A DNA stretch of 19,928 nt from contig DLGS01000272.1 of the NCBI GenBank assembly GCA_002482815.1, forward strand, positions 1 to 19,928. Reading direction: 5' to 3'. Below, one piece after another: positions 1-7,975 of this stretch. The stretch is from Bacteroidetes bacterium UBA7688 (GTDB lineage: Bacteria; Bacteroidota; Bacteroidia; Chitinophagales; Chitinophagaceae). Numbering within the stretch: the first letter of the stretch is position 1; each line of letters begins with the position of its first letter. The notes under the pieces are model-generated. The model worked only from the letters and a program-made list of their open reading frames with translations. It was not told the origin of the DNA and did no database searches. The position numbers were made by a program, and so were the translations under genes.

Positions 1-1
1 G

Positions 2-343
2 TATCAATATGCTTCGGGCAACAACTTCTATATGGATCGTATCAATATCAGTAATAATCCATTGTCTGTTAATGAAATGATACTTGGAGACAAGAATGCT
101 ACCGTTGCACCAAATCCTACTAATTCTAATGCTTATGTATTGTTCAGCAAAGCAAATGCGAATGTTTCAATTCAAGTGTTGGATGTAACTGGTAAAACAG
201 TTTATGCTACGACTACAAAAGTTGATCAGAATAATGCCCGTATCGAAATTCCTGCATCTTATATCAGTGCTAAAGGTTTCTATATGGTACACATTACTGG
301 TGACGACAATCTTCGTCAAACTGAGAAATTAGTTGTGTACTAG
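2..343 (+). CDS. 3' end of a secreted protein with a T9SS type A C-terminal sorting domain (partial)
   Basis: The reading frame is open from the window edge, so this is only the C-terminus (about 113 residues) of a larger protein. The codons before the first in-frame ATG at 32 still read as protein (SGNNFYMDRINI). That wording is typical of the end of a beta-sandwich domain in Bacteroidota secreted enzymes and adhesins. The last ~80 residues form a type A sorting domain: VAPNPTNS, then IQVLDVTGKTVY, then a GFYMVHITGD strand and a basic KLVVY end. Such domains direct export through the outer membrane by the type IX secretion system, after which they are usually cleaved. The passenger's function cannot be told because its catalytic part lies outside the window. 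A strong terminator follows 22 bases after the stop. Confidence 0.85.
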   Translation, partial: YQYASGNNFYMDRINISNNPLSVNEMILGDKNATVAPNPTNSNAYVLFSKANANVSIQVLDVTGKTVYATTTKVDQNNARIEIPASYISAKGFYMVHITGDDNLRQTEKLVVY

Positions 344-365
344 GAATAAATTATAGTTGAAATTC

Positions 366-402
366 AAAAGAGGCTGGTCTTAATTGATCAGCCTCTTTTT
401 TA
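366..402 (+). terminator. Rho-independent terminator of the T9SS cargo gene
   Basis: AAAAGAGGCTGGTC (366-379) pairs with GATCAGCCTCTTTT (386-399), with one G-U wobble and a 6-base loop, and runs into a T tract. It lies just after the stop at 343 and fits an intrinsic terminator for the plus-strand gene. Confidence 0.85.
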
Positions 403-433
403 TTGTCGATAAGATTTCACTAGAAATGCCCAT

Positions 434-470
434 AAAAAAAGCTGCATCGTGGTATTGATGCAGCTTTTTC
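434..470 (-). terminator. Rho-independent terminator of pyrH (probably bidirectional)
   Basis: A perfect 13-base stem, AAAAAGCTGCATC (436-448) with GATGCAGCTTTTT (457-469), has an 8-base loop. On the minus strand it ends in a run of seven T, 17 bases past the pyrH stop, so it ends the gcvT-pyrH transcript. The plus strand also ends in five T, so it may act as a second stop for the T9SS gene. Confidence 0.85.
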
Positions 471-486
471 TTAAAATAAGTATTAA

Positions 487-1197
487 TTATTTCACGATTG
501 TACCAACCTGTTTGCCATTCACAACGTCCAGTAAATTTCCTGGTTTGTTCATATCAAACACAATTATCGGCAGGTTATTTTCCTGACATAAAGTGAACGC
601 AGTCATGTCCATTACTTTCAATTCTTTACTGATTGCTTCAGCAAAAGTAATGGAATCATATCTGGTTGCGGTTTTATCTTTTTCCGGGTCGGCAGTATAA
701 ATGCCGTCCACTCTGGTTCCCTTTAAAATTACATTAGCCTGTATCTCTACTGCACGAAGAGCTCCGGCTGTATCTGTAGTAAAGTATGGATTGCCGGTTC
801 CTGCTGCAAAAATAACAACCCTGTCTTTTTCAAGGTGCCTTATTGCTCTTCTGCGAATATAGGGTTCAGCTATTTGTTCCATTTTTATGGCACTCATCAA
901 ACGGGTTTTTACACCGCATTTTTCGAGTGAAGCCTGAAGCGCCATCCCATTAATAACAGTTGCCAACATTCCCATATAATCTCCCTGAGCCCGTTCTATT
1001 CCTGTTTCGCTTTCGTTCATGCCACGATAAATATTACCGCCGCCAATTACCACCGAAACCTGAATGCCGATTTCGATGATGCTTTTAATATCCAGCGCAT
1101 ATTGCGTCAGCATCTTTGGGTCCAGACCAAAGTTCCTGTCGCCCATTAATGACTCACCGGATAATTTTAATAATATTCTATTGTATTTAGGAAGCAT
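487..1197 (-). CDS. pyrH: UMP kinase
   Basis: Cytosolic UMP kinase, which phosphorylates UMP to UDP with ATP in pyrimidine nucleotide synthesis; the bacterial enzyme belongs to the amino-acid-kinase fold and is hexameric. The 236-residue length matches the family. Visible motifs in order: LLKLSGE near the N-terminus (phosphate-binding lysine), GGGNIYRG, GDYMGMLATVINGMAL (UMP pocket), GTGNPYFTTDTAGALRA, and GTRVDGIYTADP near residue 160. It lies 33 bases downstream of gcvT on the same strand and is followed by a strong terminator, so it is the last gene of that transcript. It is essential in most bacteria and nothing in it looks damaged. Confidence 0.97.
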   Translation of the reverse strand: MLPKYNRILLKLSGESLMGDRNFGLDPKMLTQYALDIKSIIEIGIQVSVVIGGGNIYRGMNESETGIERAQGDYMGMLATVINGMALQASLEKCGVKTRLMSAIKMEQIAEPYIRRRAIRHLEKDRVVIFAAGTGNPYFTTDTAGALRAVEIQANVILKGTRVDGIYTADPEKDKTATRYDSITFAEAISKELKVMDMTAFTLCQENNLPIIVFDMNKPGNLLDVVNGKQVGTIVK

Positions 1198-1230
1198 TGG
1201 AAATTTTATTTACTGGAATTAGAAGTTTGT

Positions 1231-2316
1231 CTATGCGAAAGGTAATTTTACAACAAGTGCTTTCAATGCTTTGTCACGAACTTTAATGTAAATTTCAGAA
1301 CCTTCATTGCTGTGGTCTTTTGCTACATAGGCCATTCCTATCGCTTTTCCAAGGCTTGGTGCCTGGGTGCCTGAGGTTACAACGCCAATATCATTTCCTG
1401 CAGCATCGGCAACAATGTAATCATGACGAGGAATTCCCTTGTCTACCATTTCAAATCCAACTAATTTCCTTGAAACGCCATTCGCTTTTTGCTCTTCCAG
1501 TAAGGCTCTTCCATTAAAGTCTTTCGTGAATTTTGTAATCCAGCCCAAACCGGCCTCCAATGGCGAAGTTGTATCATTAATATCATTACCATACAAGCAA
1601 AAACCTTTTTCGAGACGTAGTGTATCGCGGGCTGCCAAACCAATCGGTTTCATACCACTTGGGCCGCCAACACGGAAAATTTCGTTCCATATCTTTTCGG
1701 AAGCGCCGTCTTTTTCTTCAAAATAAATTTCAACTCCACCAGCTCCTGTGTAGCCAGTCGCACTCACTAGTACATTTTCAACACCAGCAAAAGTACCTTT
1801 AGCAAAAGTGTAGTATTTGAGATTTGTAATGTCCATATCCGTAAGCTCCTGCATATATTTTACTGCATTCGGCCCCTGAACGGCAAGAAGGCTGGTGCGG
1901 TCAGAAATATTCTCCATATCAACATTTTCTGTGTTAAAGGAACTGATCCATGCCCAATCTTTTTCAATATTGGATGCATTTACAACAAGCATATAAACGT
2001 TGTTTTCTTCAATGCAATACACCAAAAGATCGTCAACAATGCCACCATTATTATTTGGCAGGCAGGAATACTGCGCTTTTCCGTTGGTTAATTTACTCGC
2101 ATCATTGCTTGTTACACGCTGAATAAGGTCTAAAGCTTTGTCGCCTTTCAGGATAAATTCACCCATATGGCTCACATCGAACACCCCCGCATTGTTGCGT
2201 ACGGTATGATGTTCTTCATTAATGCCAGAGTAAGAGATTGGCATGTTGTAGCCGGCAAATTCGGCCATCTTAGCGCCCAGCAAAACATGCATTGGGGTAA
2301 ATGGAGTATTTTTCAT
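1231..2316 (-). CDS. gcvT: Glycine cleavage system T-protein (aminomethyltransferase)
   Basis: T-protein of the glycine cleavage complex. It takes the aminomethyl group from lipoylated H-protein and transfers the one-carbon unit to tetrahydrofolate, releasing ammonia. At 361 residues it has the usual length. Recognisable parts are the N-terminal HVLLGAKMAEFAGYNMPISY, the GVFDVSHMGEF signature, the folate-site segment GGIVDDLLVY, the SATGYTGAGGVEIYF loop and ARDTLRLEKGFCLYGNDI. The C-terminal beta-barrel (roughly residues 275-361) ends in VVKLPFA. The other system genes (gcvH, gcvP) are not in this window. A TATATTTG promoter element lies 40 bases upstream. pyrH follows after 33 bases, so the two are probably co-transcribed. 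Confidence 0.96.
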   Translation of the reverse strand: MKNTPFTPMHVLLGAKMAEFAGYNMPISYSGINEEHHTVRNNAGVFDVSHMGEFILKGDKALDLIQRVTSNDASKLTNGKAQYSCLPNNNGGIVDDLLVYCIEENNVYMLVVNASNIEKDWAWISSFNTENVDMENISDRTSLLAVQGPNAVKYMQELTDMDITNLKYYTFAKGTFAGVENVLVSATGYTGAGGVEIYFEEKDGASEKIWNEIFRVGGPSGMKPIGLAARDTLRLEKGFCLYGNDINDTTSPLEAGLGWITKFTKDFNGRALLEEQKANGVSRKLVGFEMVDKGIPRHDYIVADAAGNDIGVVTSGTQAPSLGKAIGMAYVAKDHSNEGSEIYIKVRDKALKALVVKLPFA

Positions 2317-2355
2317 TGTAGTATTTTAATAAAAAGAGGGGGTAATTTACGAGCG

Positions 2356-2363
2356 CAAATATA
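2356..2363 (-). promoter_or_regulatory. Putative Bacteroidota -7 element upstream of gcvT
   Basis: The minus strand reads TATATTTG, an exact match to the Bacteroidota TAnnTTTG -7 consensus, 40 bases before the gcvT ATG. I see no convincing TTTG -33 box at the usual distance, so this rests on the -7 element and its position. Confidence 0.5.
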
Positions 2364-2437
2364 AACTTACAATTCGGTAATTACATATTTTGTCTGTAGC
2401 ATATTTGCTTCGTCAAATCAGAAGTGGAATTCAGTAA

Positions 2438-3643
2438 TTATTTTACTGCAGGAGTATACTCATACGCGATTTCATAGGGAACGTTGCGCAGTTTAGGGTT
2501 TATCTGTCCGATAGATAAATCGCCTGGTTGTGGTGTAGGTTCACAAACATAATATTTCCGGTCTTTATATAGAATTGGTTTGCCGGAAGATTTTTCAAAC
2601 TGAACAGCAATTGTGACGTGTTTTGGATAGAGCAAAACAATCATTGGAATGTTATAAATTTCTTTGACGAGCGAAAAGAATAAAGCGGCTCTGTCATCGC
2701 AATCACTGCTGCTATACAAAAGCGTTTGCTCCGGTGATAATCTTTTTTCTTTACCAAATGATTCTTCGTCATTTTTGTAAGCAAATGCATTGCGTGAAAA
2801 CCGCATCAGATAATCCACACCCTTTTTTTGAGACATATTTTTCACAGCTCCTTTTAATTCCGGAATAAGCGAGTTGTAAGTCCGGTGGCTGAGCGGAATA
2901 TTGAAATAGGATTCATAATCCACAACAGGATAATTGACGAAAATATTTTTCACTTCAGGGTTCACCATCACTTTGAAGGTATATTCCTTGTTTTCGTAAT
3001 TGAATTGAAGGTCTTTTTCAGCATAACTTTCTGTATTGAAATCTGGCATTTTTGTTACCCTGTAGGAAAACGGTTTTTTTGCTTCAGGTATTTCAATATT
3101 TACGGAAAAGAAAGCAAGGTTTTTAAAATCAATTTTGCTTCCATAATCGTGGTAATTGAGGCATACATATTGTTTCCCGTTTTTTTTATAAAAAGGAATA
3201 TCATAAATGTTGTCTTCGCTGAGGATGTAAAAAAGCAGTTTGTTATCCGAAATGGCCAACTGTGCATCATAACCAGATTGGCTCATTAAAAACCATTTGT
3301 ACAAGGTATACAACTCAAAGTTTTTCTGTTTGGGGCAGATCTGCTGTGCAGTTTTGCGGATGAGTTGATAATAAAACCAATCGTCCAGATTATTTTTTTG
3401 TTTGTAATACAGTAAATGATTTACCAAAGGACGGAAATGGAGTGTACTTGCTTTTTGATAAAAAGCAAGGATACTTTGCTCTGAAATATCATTTGAATTA
3501 TAAGAAACAGTATCGAGGTTATCAAGATTAAAGGAAAGGGAATCGCCATAAAAGTCAAACCGGATTTGCTTTTGACTTGCATTTGCAGCAGGCAAAAAAC
3601 CAATGAATAACAACAGCAATAATATTTTAGACCCGGTTCCCAC
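2438..3643 (-). CDS. Secreted transglutaminase-like (papain-fold) protein, uncharacterised
   Basis: A 401-residue exported protein of unknown role. Residues 1-23 look like a signal peptide (K, then a LLLLLFIGFLPAA core, then ANAS). The C-terminal third resembles the transglutaminase-like cysteine-protease fold: Cys315 in SSDCDDRAALFF, His342 in YPKHVTIAV and Glu368 in YYVCEPT, where most relatives carry Asp. The ~290 preceding residues match nothing I can name and are rich in aromatic and lysine residues. The start is GTG at 3643: an in-frame TGA lies three codons upstream, and the nearest ATG (3656) is out of frame. It sits between wzy and gcvT on the same strand, 75 bases after wzy. A TAACTTTA near-consensus promoter (3667-3674) suggests separate transcription. 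A peptidase, a transglutaminase or a non-catalytic scaffold are all possible. Confidence 0.8.
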   Translation of the reverse strand: MGTGSKILLLLLFIGFLPAANASQKQIRFDFYGDSLSFNLDNLDTVSYNSNDISEQSILAFYQKASTLHFRPLVNHLLYYKQKNNLDDWFYYQLIRKTAQQICPKQKNFELYTLYKWFLMSQSGYDAQLAISDNKLLFYILSEDNIYDIPFYKKNGKQYVCLNYHDYGSKIDFKNLAFFSVNIEIPEAKKPFSYRVTKMPDFNTESYAEKDLQFNYENKEYTFKVMVNPEVKNIFVNYPVVDYESYFNIPLSHRTYNSLIPELKGAVKNMSQKKGVDYLMRFSRNAFAYKNDEESFGKEKRLSPEQTLLYSSSDCDDRAALFFSLVKEIYNIPMIVLLYPKHVTIAVQFEKSSGKPILYKDRKYYVCEPTPQPGDLSIGQINPKLRNVPYEIAYEYTPAVK

Positions 3644-3718
3644 TTTTCGTCACCATTTTATTTACCTAAAGTTAGGAAATGGTAACAATTAATTAATATT
3701 AAATTTTCGGGAGTATGC

Positions 3719-5197
3719 TTATAAGGCTTTCTGAATGTTTGATTGTCCGGCTTCAGCTTCTGCAGGCTGGTTTCTGCTTTTATATTCCAGAACAATCATT
3801 AGTGAAATACATAAGTAAAAGATTGAACCGATTTTGTGTGTTTCTATCAGTTCCGAAAAGAAATTATTTACAAAGCACGCCGCAAAAATCATCGCAACTG
3901 CCATCGTGCATGAGCGATAAAACGCGTCCTTTTGACGATGATATATTTTTTGTGCTTTTGCAAAGAAAACTGCAATCAGTATAGCATACAAAATCATTGC
4001 CGGCCAACCTTGTTCTACCAACATCAGCAGGAAATAATTATGCGTTGTGGATCTTTCGGGATTTCTGCTTACATAAGTTACAAACGAGGTAACAGTATAA
4101 GGTTTATAATAAAAGTAAAATGAGTTTGGTCCATAGCCTTTTAAAGGTTCGTCAGTACTCATTCTCACCGCACCAATCCAACGATAAATCCTTTCCATCG
4201 AACTCATATCCGTTCCTTTAAAAGTAGCAATGATATGCTCCTTGAATGTTCTATGCATATAAGTCCTTGAGAAATCAGGACGATAATCGATAAAATTGTT
4301 TTTGTTGGAGGCGTAGGCGACAATAAAAATAATAAAAGCATAAAACGCAGGCATAATAAAGTTGACCAGCTTATACTTTATTGCAAAAAGAATGGTAAAT
4401 GAAAATAAGACGGCTAATACTGCTGCTCTGGCATAAGCCAGATTAATGGCCAGCAGGTAAAACATGATTAACCCAATCAGCAACAAGCGAAGAAATAAAC
4501 CTTTGCCTTTACACAAATAAAAAGCGATGCAAAGCATAGGTAAAACCATTGATAAGAAAGTAGAATAATCAACATGATTATAAAAAAGATATCGGATGGC
4601 AACCTGAATACGTTCAAATGAAAAGCCTAATTTCCAATGTTTATAGAAAATAACAACCATTAAAATGGTGGTTGGTATTAAGATGAGTAAAAAAGCTTTT
4701 CGCCAGTCTTTTTTTTCTTTAAAAATGAAAATAGGAATGATAAAAAAGGACGCTAAAAACCAGGTTTTGGCAGCAAGGAACTTTAGGGATAAAAGTGGTT
4801 CATGTGAATAAATGACCGTCACAATCAGCCAGACATACTGCAGCACAATAATCAGGGTCAGTGAATTTCGCCAAAACCATTCCGGTAATATTGTTGGTTT
4901 TCTGGCAATCAATGCAATCGTCAACAGCAAAAACAACCACATCATTGGCTCGTCGGGTAAGGATGTTGATAATGTTTCGCCTAAAAACCATACCTGTATC
5001 GAGCAGGGAATAAAAAACAACATCAGCCAGAATGCTGATTTCCAGTTAAAAAATAAAAGTGCAGTAAACAGGATACCGAAAGGAACTGCAAGAAAAATTA
5101 AATTTCCCAGACCGGCAAACAATGCTGCACACAATATCAGCAGGCTGGTGCCCGCAATATGTATATAGCGCTGATTGTTGCTGAGCGAAGAGAACAT
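3719..5197 (-). CDS. O-antigen polymerase/ligase family membrane protein (Wzy/WaaL-like)
   Basis: A 492-residue polytopic inner-membrane protein with about 11-12 hydrophobic segments. It carries the features of the O-antigen ligase/polymerase (Wzy_C) family: an arginine-containing AYARAAVLAV helix start near residues 254-263, then a long periplasmic loop (about 297-395). The loop holds GYGPNSFYFYY and THNYFLLMLVEQG, where His386-Asn387 matches the conserved H-N-x-x-L-x-x-x-x-E-x-G pattern before the next helix. Such proteins join lipid-linked sugar repeats into polymers or transfer them to an acceptor. Its start overlaps the wzz-like stop by one base (TAATG), implying translational coupling and shared work in polymer length control. 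Polymerase cannot be told from ligase by sequence alone. The hydrophilic tail (about 472-492) has no recognised motif. Confidence 0.85.
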   Translation of the reverse strand: MFSSLSNNQRYIHIAGTSLLILCAALFAGLGNLIFLAVPFGILFTALLFFNWKSAFWLMLFFIPCSIQVWFLGETLSTSLPDEPMMWLFLLLTIALIARKPTILPEWFWRNSLTLIIVLQYVWLIVTVIYSHEPLLSLKFLAAKTWFLASFFIIPIFIFKEKKDWRKAFLLILIPTTILMVVIFYKHWKLGFSFERIQVAIRYLFYNHVDYSTFLSMVLPMLCIAFYLCKGKGLFLRLLLIGLIMFYLLAINLAYARAAVLAVLFSFTILFAIKYKLVNFIMPAFYAFIIFIVAYASNKNNFIDYRPDFSRTYMHRTFKEHIIATFKGTDMSSMERIYRWIGAVRMSTDEPLKGYGPNSFYFYYKPYTVTSFVTYVSRNPERSTTHNYFLLMLVEQGWPAMILYAILIAVFFAKAQKIYHRQKDAFYRSCTMAVAMIFAACFVNNFFSELIETHKIGSIFYLCISLMIVLEYKSRNQPAEAEAGQSNIQKAL

Positions 5198-6204
5198 TAG
5201 CGTTCTGTATTGGCTAGTGCTTTGATATAAGAGGTAAAGGAGAATAATAAAACACTAAAAAAGAATGCAGCAAAGGCGCATGCTAATGTTGTGAGTATGA
5301 AACCTAAACCAGAAGGTTTGTTTGGTGTAAATGGGGTAGAAACATAATGTAGTATTTTCACTTCATCTACTCCATTTGTTGTCAGTTCGTTAGATGTAGC
5401 AGAAAGTTCTGCTCTGCTGATAACCAGTTGGTCTTTTAAAGACTCCAGATTCTGAATTTTTTCCACACCTTCAGCCGGGTTAACTTTCCCTGCACCCGAA
5501 ATAGCTGTTACCATCAGGTTCTGACGGGTCGGACTGATGATATCGTAAATTTGATATTGGTTACGAAGTGCAATCAAAGAATCTGTAAAAATATTTATTT
5601 GCTGGTCAAGTTCCTTTATTTTAGTATTAATCTTACCCGTGGCACTGTTTTTGACTTTGGCAAGATAAGACCTGAATTTATAATCAGTAACATTAACAAT
5701 AGCATCCAGTACCTGGGCTGAACGTTTGGGGTCTGTATCCACAAAACTGCACATAATACTTGCATTCTCTGTACGCTTGGCTTCAAACATATTTCTGTAA
5801 CGTTCGCTCATTGCCGCTCTGTCTTTAGGATTGCCATAATCCATTTTATAAGCACCGTACAGGCCACATTGCGTAATGACAGAATCTTCTACGTCTTTCG
5901 ATTCGATCATCGTCATTGCTTTATCCACATCACCCTCTGTTCCAAAATAATCCACAAAACGCATGTCCCCGTTTGAACGTCGAAGGATATGGTTTCTGTC
6001 TCCATAAAGCGGATTAAGCATGTAGACTTCACCTTTGGCTTTATATTCTTTGTCTTTCACTTTATAAGCGACGGCTCCGATTAAGGCTGTTACAAACGTA
6101 ATGCCGAGAATGAGTTTTGCATTGCGCTGAATGACTTTGATAATTTCCACCAAATCAAATGTGGGTGTATTCATTTGTTTCTTTTTTGAATTTTTGTGGT
6201 TCAA
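5197..6204 (-). CDS. Wzz-like polysaccharide chain-length determinant protein
   Basis: A 335-residue protein with the polysaccharide co-polymerase layout. It has a short cytoplasmic N-terminus, a transmembrane helix at about 31-47 and a large periplasmic part containing a helical, coiled-coil-prone stretch (about 185-275). A proline-rich STPFTPNKPSG motif (about 289-299) directly precedes the second helix (about 301-324). These proteins set the chain length made by Wzy-type polymerases. There is no C-terminal tyrosine-kinase domain, so it is the short Wzz type rather than the Wzc type. M11 is an alternative start. It lies 34 bases downstream of prfA and is coupled to the wzy-like gene. No glycosyltransferase, flippase or export porin for the same polymer is next to it, so the rest of the pathway must lie elsewhere. 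Confidence 0.82.
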   Translation of the reverse strand: MNHKNSKKKQMNTPTFDLVEIIKVIQRNAKLILGITFVTALIGAVAYKVKDKEYKAKGEVYMLNPLYGDRNHILRRSNGDMRFVDYFGTEGDVDKAMTMIESKDVEDSVITQCGLYGAYKMDYGNPKDRAAMSERYRNMFEAKRTENASIMCSFVDTDPKRSAQVLDAIVNVTDYKFRSYLAKVKNSATGKINTKIKELDQQINIFTDSLIALRNQYQIYDIISPTRQNLMVTAISGAGKVNPAEGVEKIQNLESLKDQLVISRAELSATSNELTTNGVDEVKILHYVSTPFTPNKPSGLGFILTTLACAFAAFFFSVLLFSFTSYIKALANTER

Positions 6205-6238
6205 TTTTGGGATACTCCCGCAAATTAAAGCTTAAATG

Positions 6239-7324
6239 TTAAATGATTGTTTCTCCGGCATTCATTTTCTCAGCATTTTCAGCAAAAGCCAGTGCCGATG
6301 CCATTTCCTGAATTTCCCCATTCATAAATGCATCAAGTGTATATACGGTCATATTGATGCGGTGGTCTGTCACACGTCCCTGCGGATAATTATAGGTACG
6401 GATTTTGGCAGAACGGTCGCCTGTACTCACAAGGCTTTTTCTGCGCGATGAAATTTCATCTTCATGTTTGCGTACTTGTTCTTCATACAATTTTGTACGC
6501 ATCATATTGGTTGCTTTCTCGCGGTTACCAAGCTGCGAGCGTTCTGTCTGACAGGTGATAACTGTACCTGTTGGAACGTGGGTAAGGATAACCTTGGTTT
6601 CTACCTTATTTACATTCTGTCCGCCGGCACCACCACTTCTTGCAGTTTCCATTTTCAGGTCGCTTTCTTTCAATTCGAAATCGATTTCTTCTGCTTCGGG
6701 CATTACCACGACAGTTGCGGCTGAGGTATGTAAGCGGCCACTGGCCTCTGTAGCAGGAACACGCTGAACACGATGCACGCCGCTTTCAAATTTCAATGTT
6801 CCATATACATCTTCTCCCTGAACTTCCAGTTGCACTTCTTTATATCCGCCGGCTGTTCCTTCTGTTTCACTTATCAGGCTTACTTTCCAACCGCGGCGCT
6901 CGCAATAGCGCAAATACATACGCATCAAATCGCCTGCGAAAATACTTGCTTCATCGCCACCTGTTCCGGCTCTTACTTCAAGCACAGCATTTTTTTCATC
7001 CTGCGGATCTTTGGGTATTAACAATTGGCGGATTTCTTCTTCCAGCACTTCCAATTGCTGGGATTGCTCTTCCATTTCTGATTTCGCCATTTCGCGAAGC
7101 TCAGGGTCGGTTTCGGTCTCCAGCACTTCTTTACCAAAAGCAATACCATCCAGACAAGCCCTGTATTTGCGATAGGGCTCAACTATTTTTTCTAGTTTGC
7201 GGTATTCTTTACTCACCGTCATAAAACGTTTATTATCGCCAACAACCTCAGGGTTGGTCAGCGCAACGCCAAGATCATCAAATCTTGCTTTTATGACTTC
7301 TAATTTTTCGACTATGGCACTCAT
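6239..7324 (-). CDS. prfA: Peptide chain release factor 1
   Basis: Class I release factor that recognises UAA and UAG in the ribosomal A site and triggers peptide release. The length (361 residues) matches the family. RF1 rather than RF2 is shown by the codon-reading PAT tripeptide at residues 190-192 (RF2 has SPF). The catalytic GGQ is at 234-236 in SGGAGGQNVNKVETK, the glutamine being the methylation target of PrmC. RTYNYPQGRVTDHRI also fits RF1. The N-terminal helical domain (about 1-110) and EVRAGTGGDEASIF are intact. A TACCTTTG promoter element lies 36 bases before the ATG. The downstream wzz-like gene begins after 34 bases, so they may share a transcript. Confidence 0.97.
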   Translation of the reverse strand: MSAIVEKLEVIKARFDDLGVALTNPEVVGDNKRFMTVSKEYRKLEKIVEPYRKYRACLDGIAFGKEVLETETDPELREMAKSEMEEQSQQLEVLEEEIRQLLIPKDPQDEKNAVLEVRAGTGGDEASIFAGDLMRMYLRYCERRGWKVSLISETEGTAGGYKEVQLEVQGEDVYGTLKFESGVHRVQRVPATEASGRLHTSAATVVVMPEAEEIDFELKESDLKMETARSGGAGGQNVNKVETKVILTHVPTGTVITCQTERSQLGNREKATNMMRTKLYEEQVRKHEDEISSRRKSLVSTGDRSAKIRTYNYPQGRVTDHRINMTVYTLDAFMNGEIQEMASALAFAENAEKMNAGETII

Positions 7325-7360
7325 AAATATATTTAAGAAATTTCCTTATTAAAAGGTGTG

Positions 7361-7368
7361 CAAAGGTA
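7361..7368 (-). promoter_or_regulatory. Putative Bacteroidota -7 element of prfA
   Basis: The minus strand reads TACCTTTG, an exact TAnnTTTG match, 36 bases before the prfA start, giving a leader of about 30 bases. The upstream region is AT-rich without a clear TTTG -33 box. Confidence 0.6.
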
Positions 7369-7443
7369 ATTTTTTTAATGTAGGTTTTTAAAGGAAATTT
7401 TCAGTCAGAACTTATGATTTTCTTAAAAAAATGGTCGTATTTC

Positions 7444-7464
7444 TGATAAAGCGGAAATTTATCA
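7444..7464. repeat. Inverted repeat in the prfA/FKBP divergent intergenic region
   Basis: TGATAAA (7444-7450) and TTTATCA (7458-7464) form a perfect 7-base inverted repeat with a 7-base spacer (7451-7457). It lies between the two divergent starts and has no T tract, so it is not a terminator. An operator is possible, but in AT-rich DNA a chance repeat of this size is not rare. Confidence 0.35.
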
Positions 7465-7500
7465 AAACAATTATGAAATGCCTGTTCGGTCGAATTGCCT

Positions 7501-7508
7501 TAATTTAG
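7501..7508 (+). promoter_or_regulatory. Possible -7 element of the FKBP gene
   Basis: TAATTTAG differs from TAnnTTTG at one position and lies 20 bases before the ATG at 7528, so the leader would be short. No clear -33 element is seen. Offered only because it is the best candidate in the divergent region on this strand. Confidence 0.3.
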
Positions 7509-7527
7509 CATCCAAACAGAAAAAAAT

Positions 7528-7962
7528 ATGAGTATAACAGATCGTTTATTTCAATCAAAACAGGAATTATCTGCTAAAAACCTGAAAGAAGGACAGGAGT
7601 TTCTTGAAGCCAATAAGGTAAAAGAAGGAATTGTTACCTTGCCAAGTGGATTACAATATCAAATTCTGACTGCTGCTGAAGGATCTAAACCATCTGCAAC
7701 GGATAAAGTGACATGTCATTATCATGGTACGCTTATCAATGGAACAGTTTTTGACAGTTCTGTTCAGCGTGGTCAACCGGCAACATTCCCGTTGAATATG
7801 GTTATCAAAGGATGGACAGAGGCTTTACAATTAATGAGTATTGGCAGCAAATGGCGTTTGTTTTTACCGGCTGACTTAGCTTATGGCGATCGTCATGTCA
7901 GTGCTGAAATCGGTCCGAACTCAAGCTTGATATTTGATGTGGAATTATTAGGAATCAATTAA
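7528..7962 (+). CDS. FKBP-type peptidyl-prolyl cis-trans isomerase
   Basis: A 144-residue FKBP-type prolyl isomerase, an enzyme that assists protein folding. The FKBP domain covers about 38-144 and keeps the usual pocket residues: Tyr65 (CHYHGTL), Phe75-Asp76 (TVFDSS), Val92-Ile93 and Trp96 (VIKGWTEAL), Tyr119 (AYGDR) and Phe136 (LIFDVELL). Residues 1-37 form a short charged helical segment like the tail end of the FklB/FkpA dimerisation arm. No signal peptide or lipobox is seen, so it is probably cytosolic, unlike the many lipoprotein FKBPs of the phylum. The flap after AYGDR reads HVSAEIGPNSS, lacking the glycine-rich bulge common in relatives. A terminator directly after the stop separates it from maeB. 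Confidence 0.93.
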   Translation: MSITDRLFQSKQELSAKNLKEGQEFLEANKVKEGIVTLPSGLQYQILTAAEGSKPSATDKVTCHYHGTLINGTVFDSSVQRGQPATFPLNMVIKGWTEALQLMSIGSKWRLFLPADLAYGDRHVSAEIGPNSSLIFDVELLGIN

Positions 7963-7975
7963 TGTTCCACTATCT

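Noticed and set aside
2432..2448. Possible terminator CAGTAA/TTACTG at the end of the transglutaminase-like gene
   Set aside because: The 6-base stem spans the stop codon, is AT-rich, and is not followed by a T tract on the minus strand.
2885..3289. A 134-codon plus-strand open frame antisense to the transglutaminase-like gene
   Set aside because: It is the reverse shadow of a gene with a signal peptide and motifs. Its translation is Phe/Ile-rich and low in complexity, as expected from antisense of AT-rich coding DNA.
6796..7224. A 142-codon plus-strand open frame antisense to prfA
   Set aside because: prfA is unambiguous on the other strand, and the antisense translation shows no domain or start signal.
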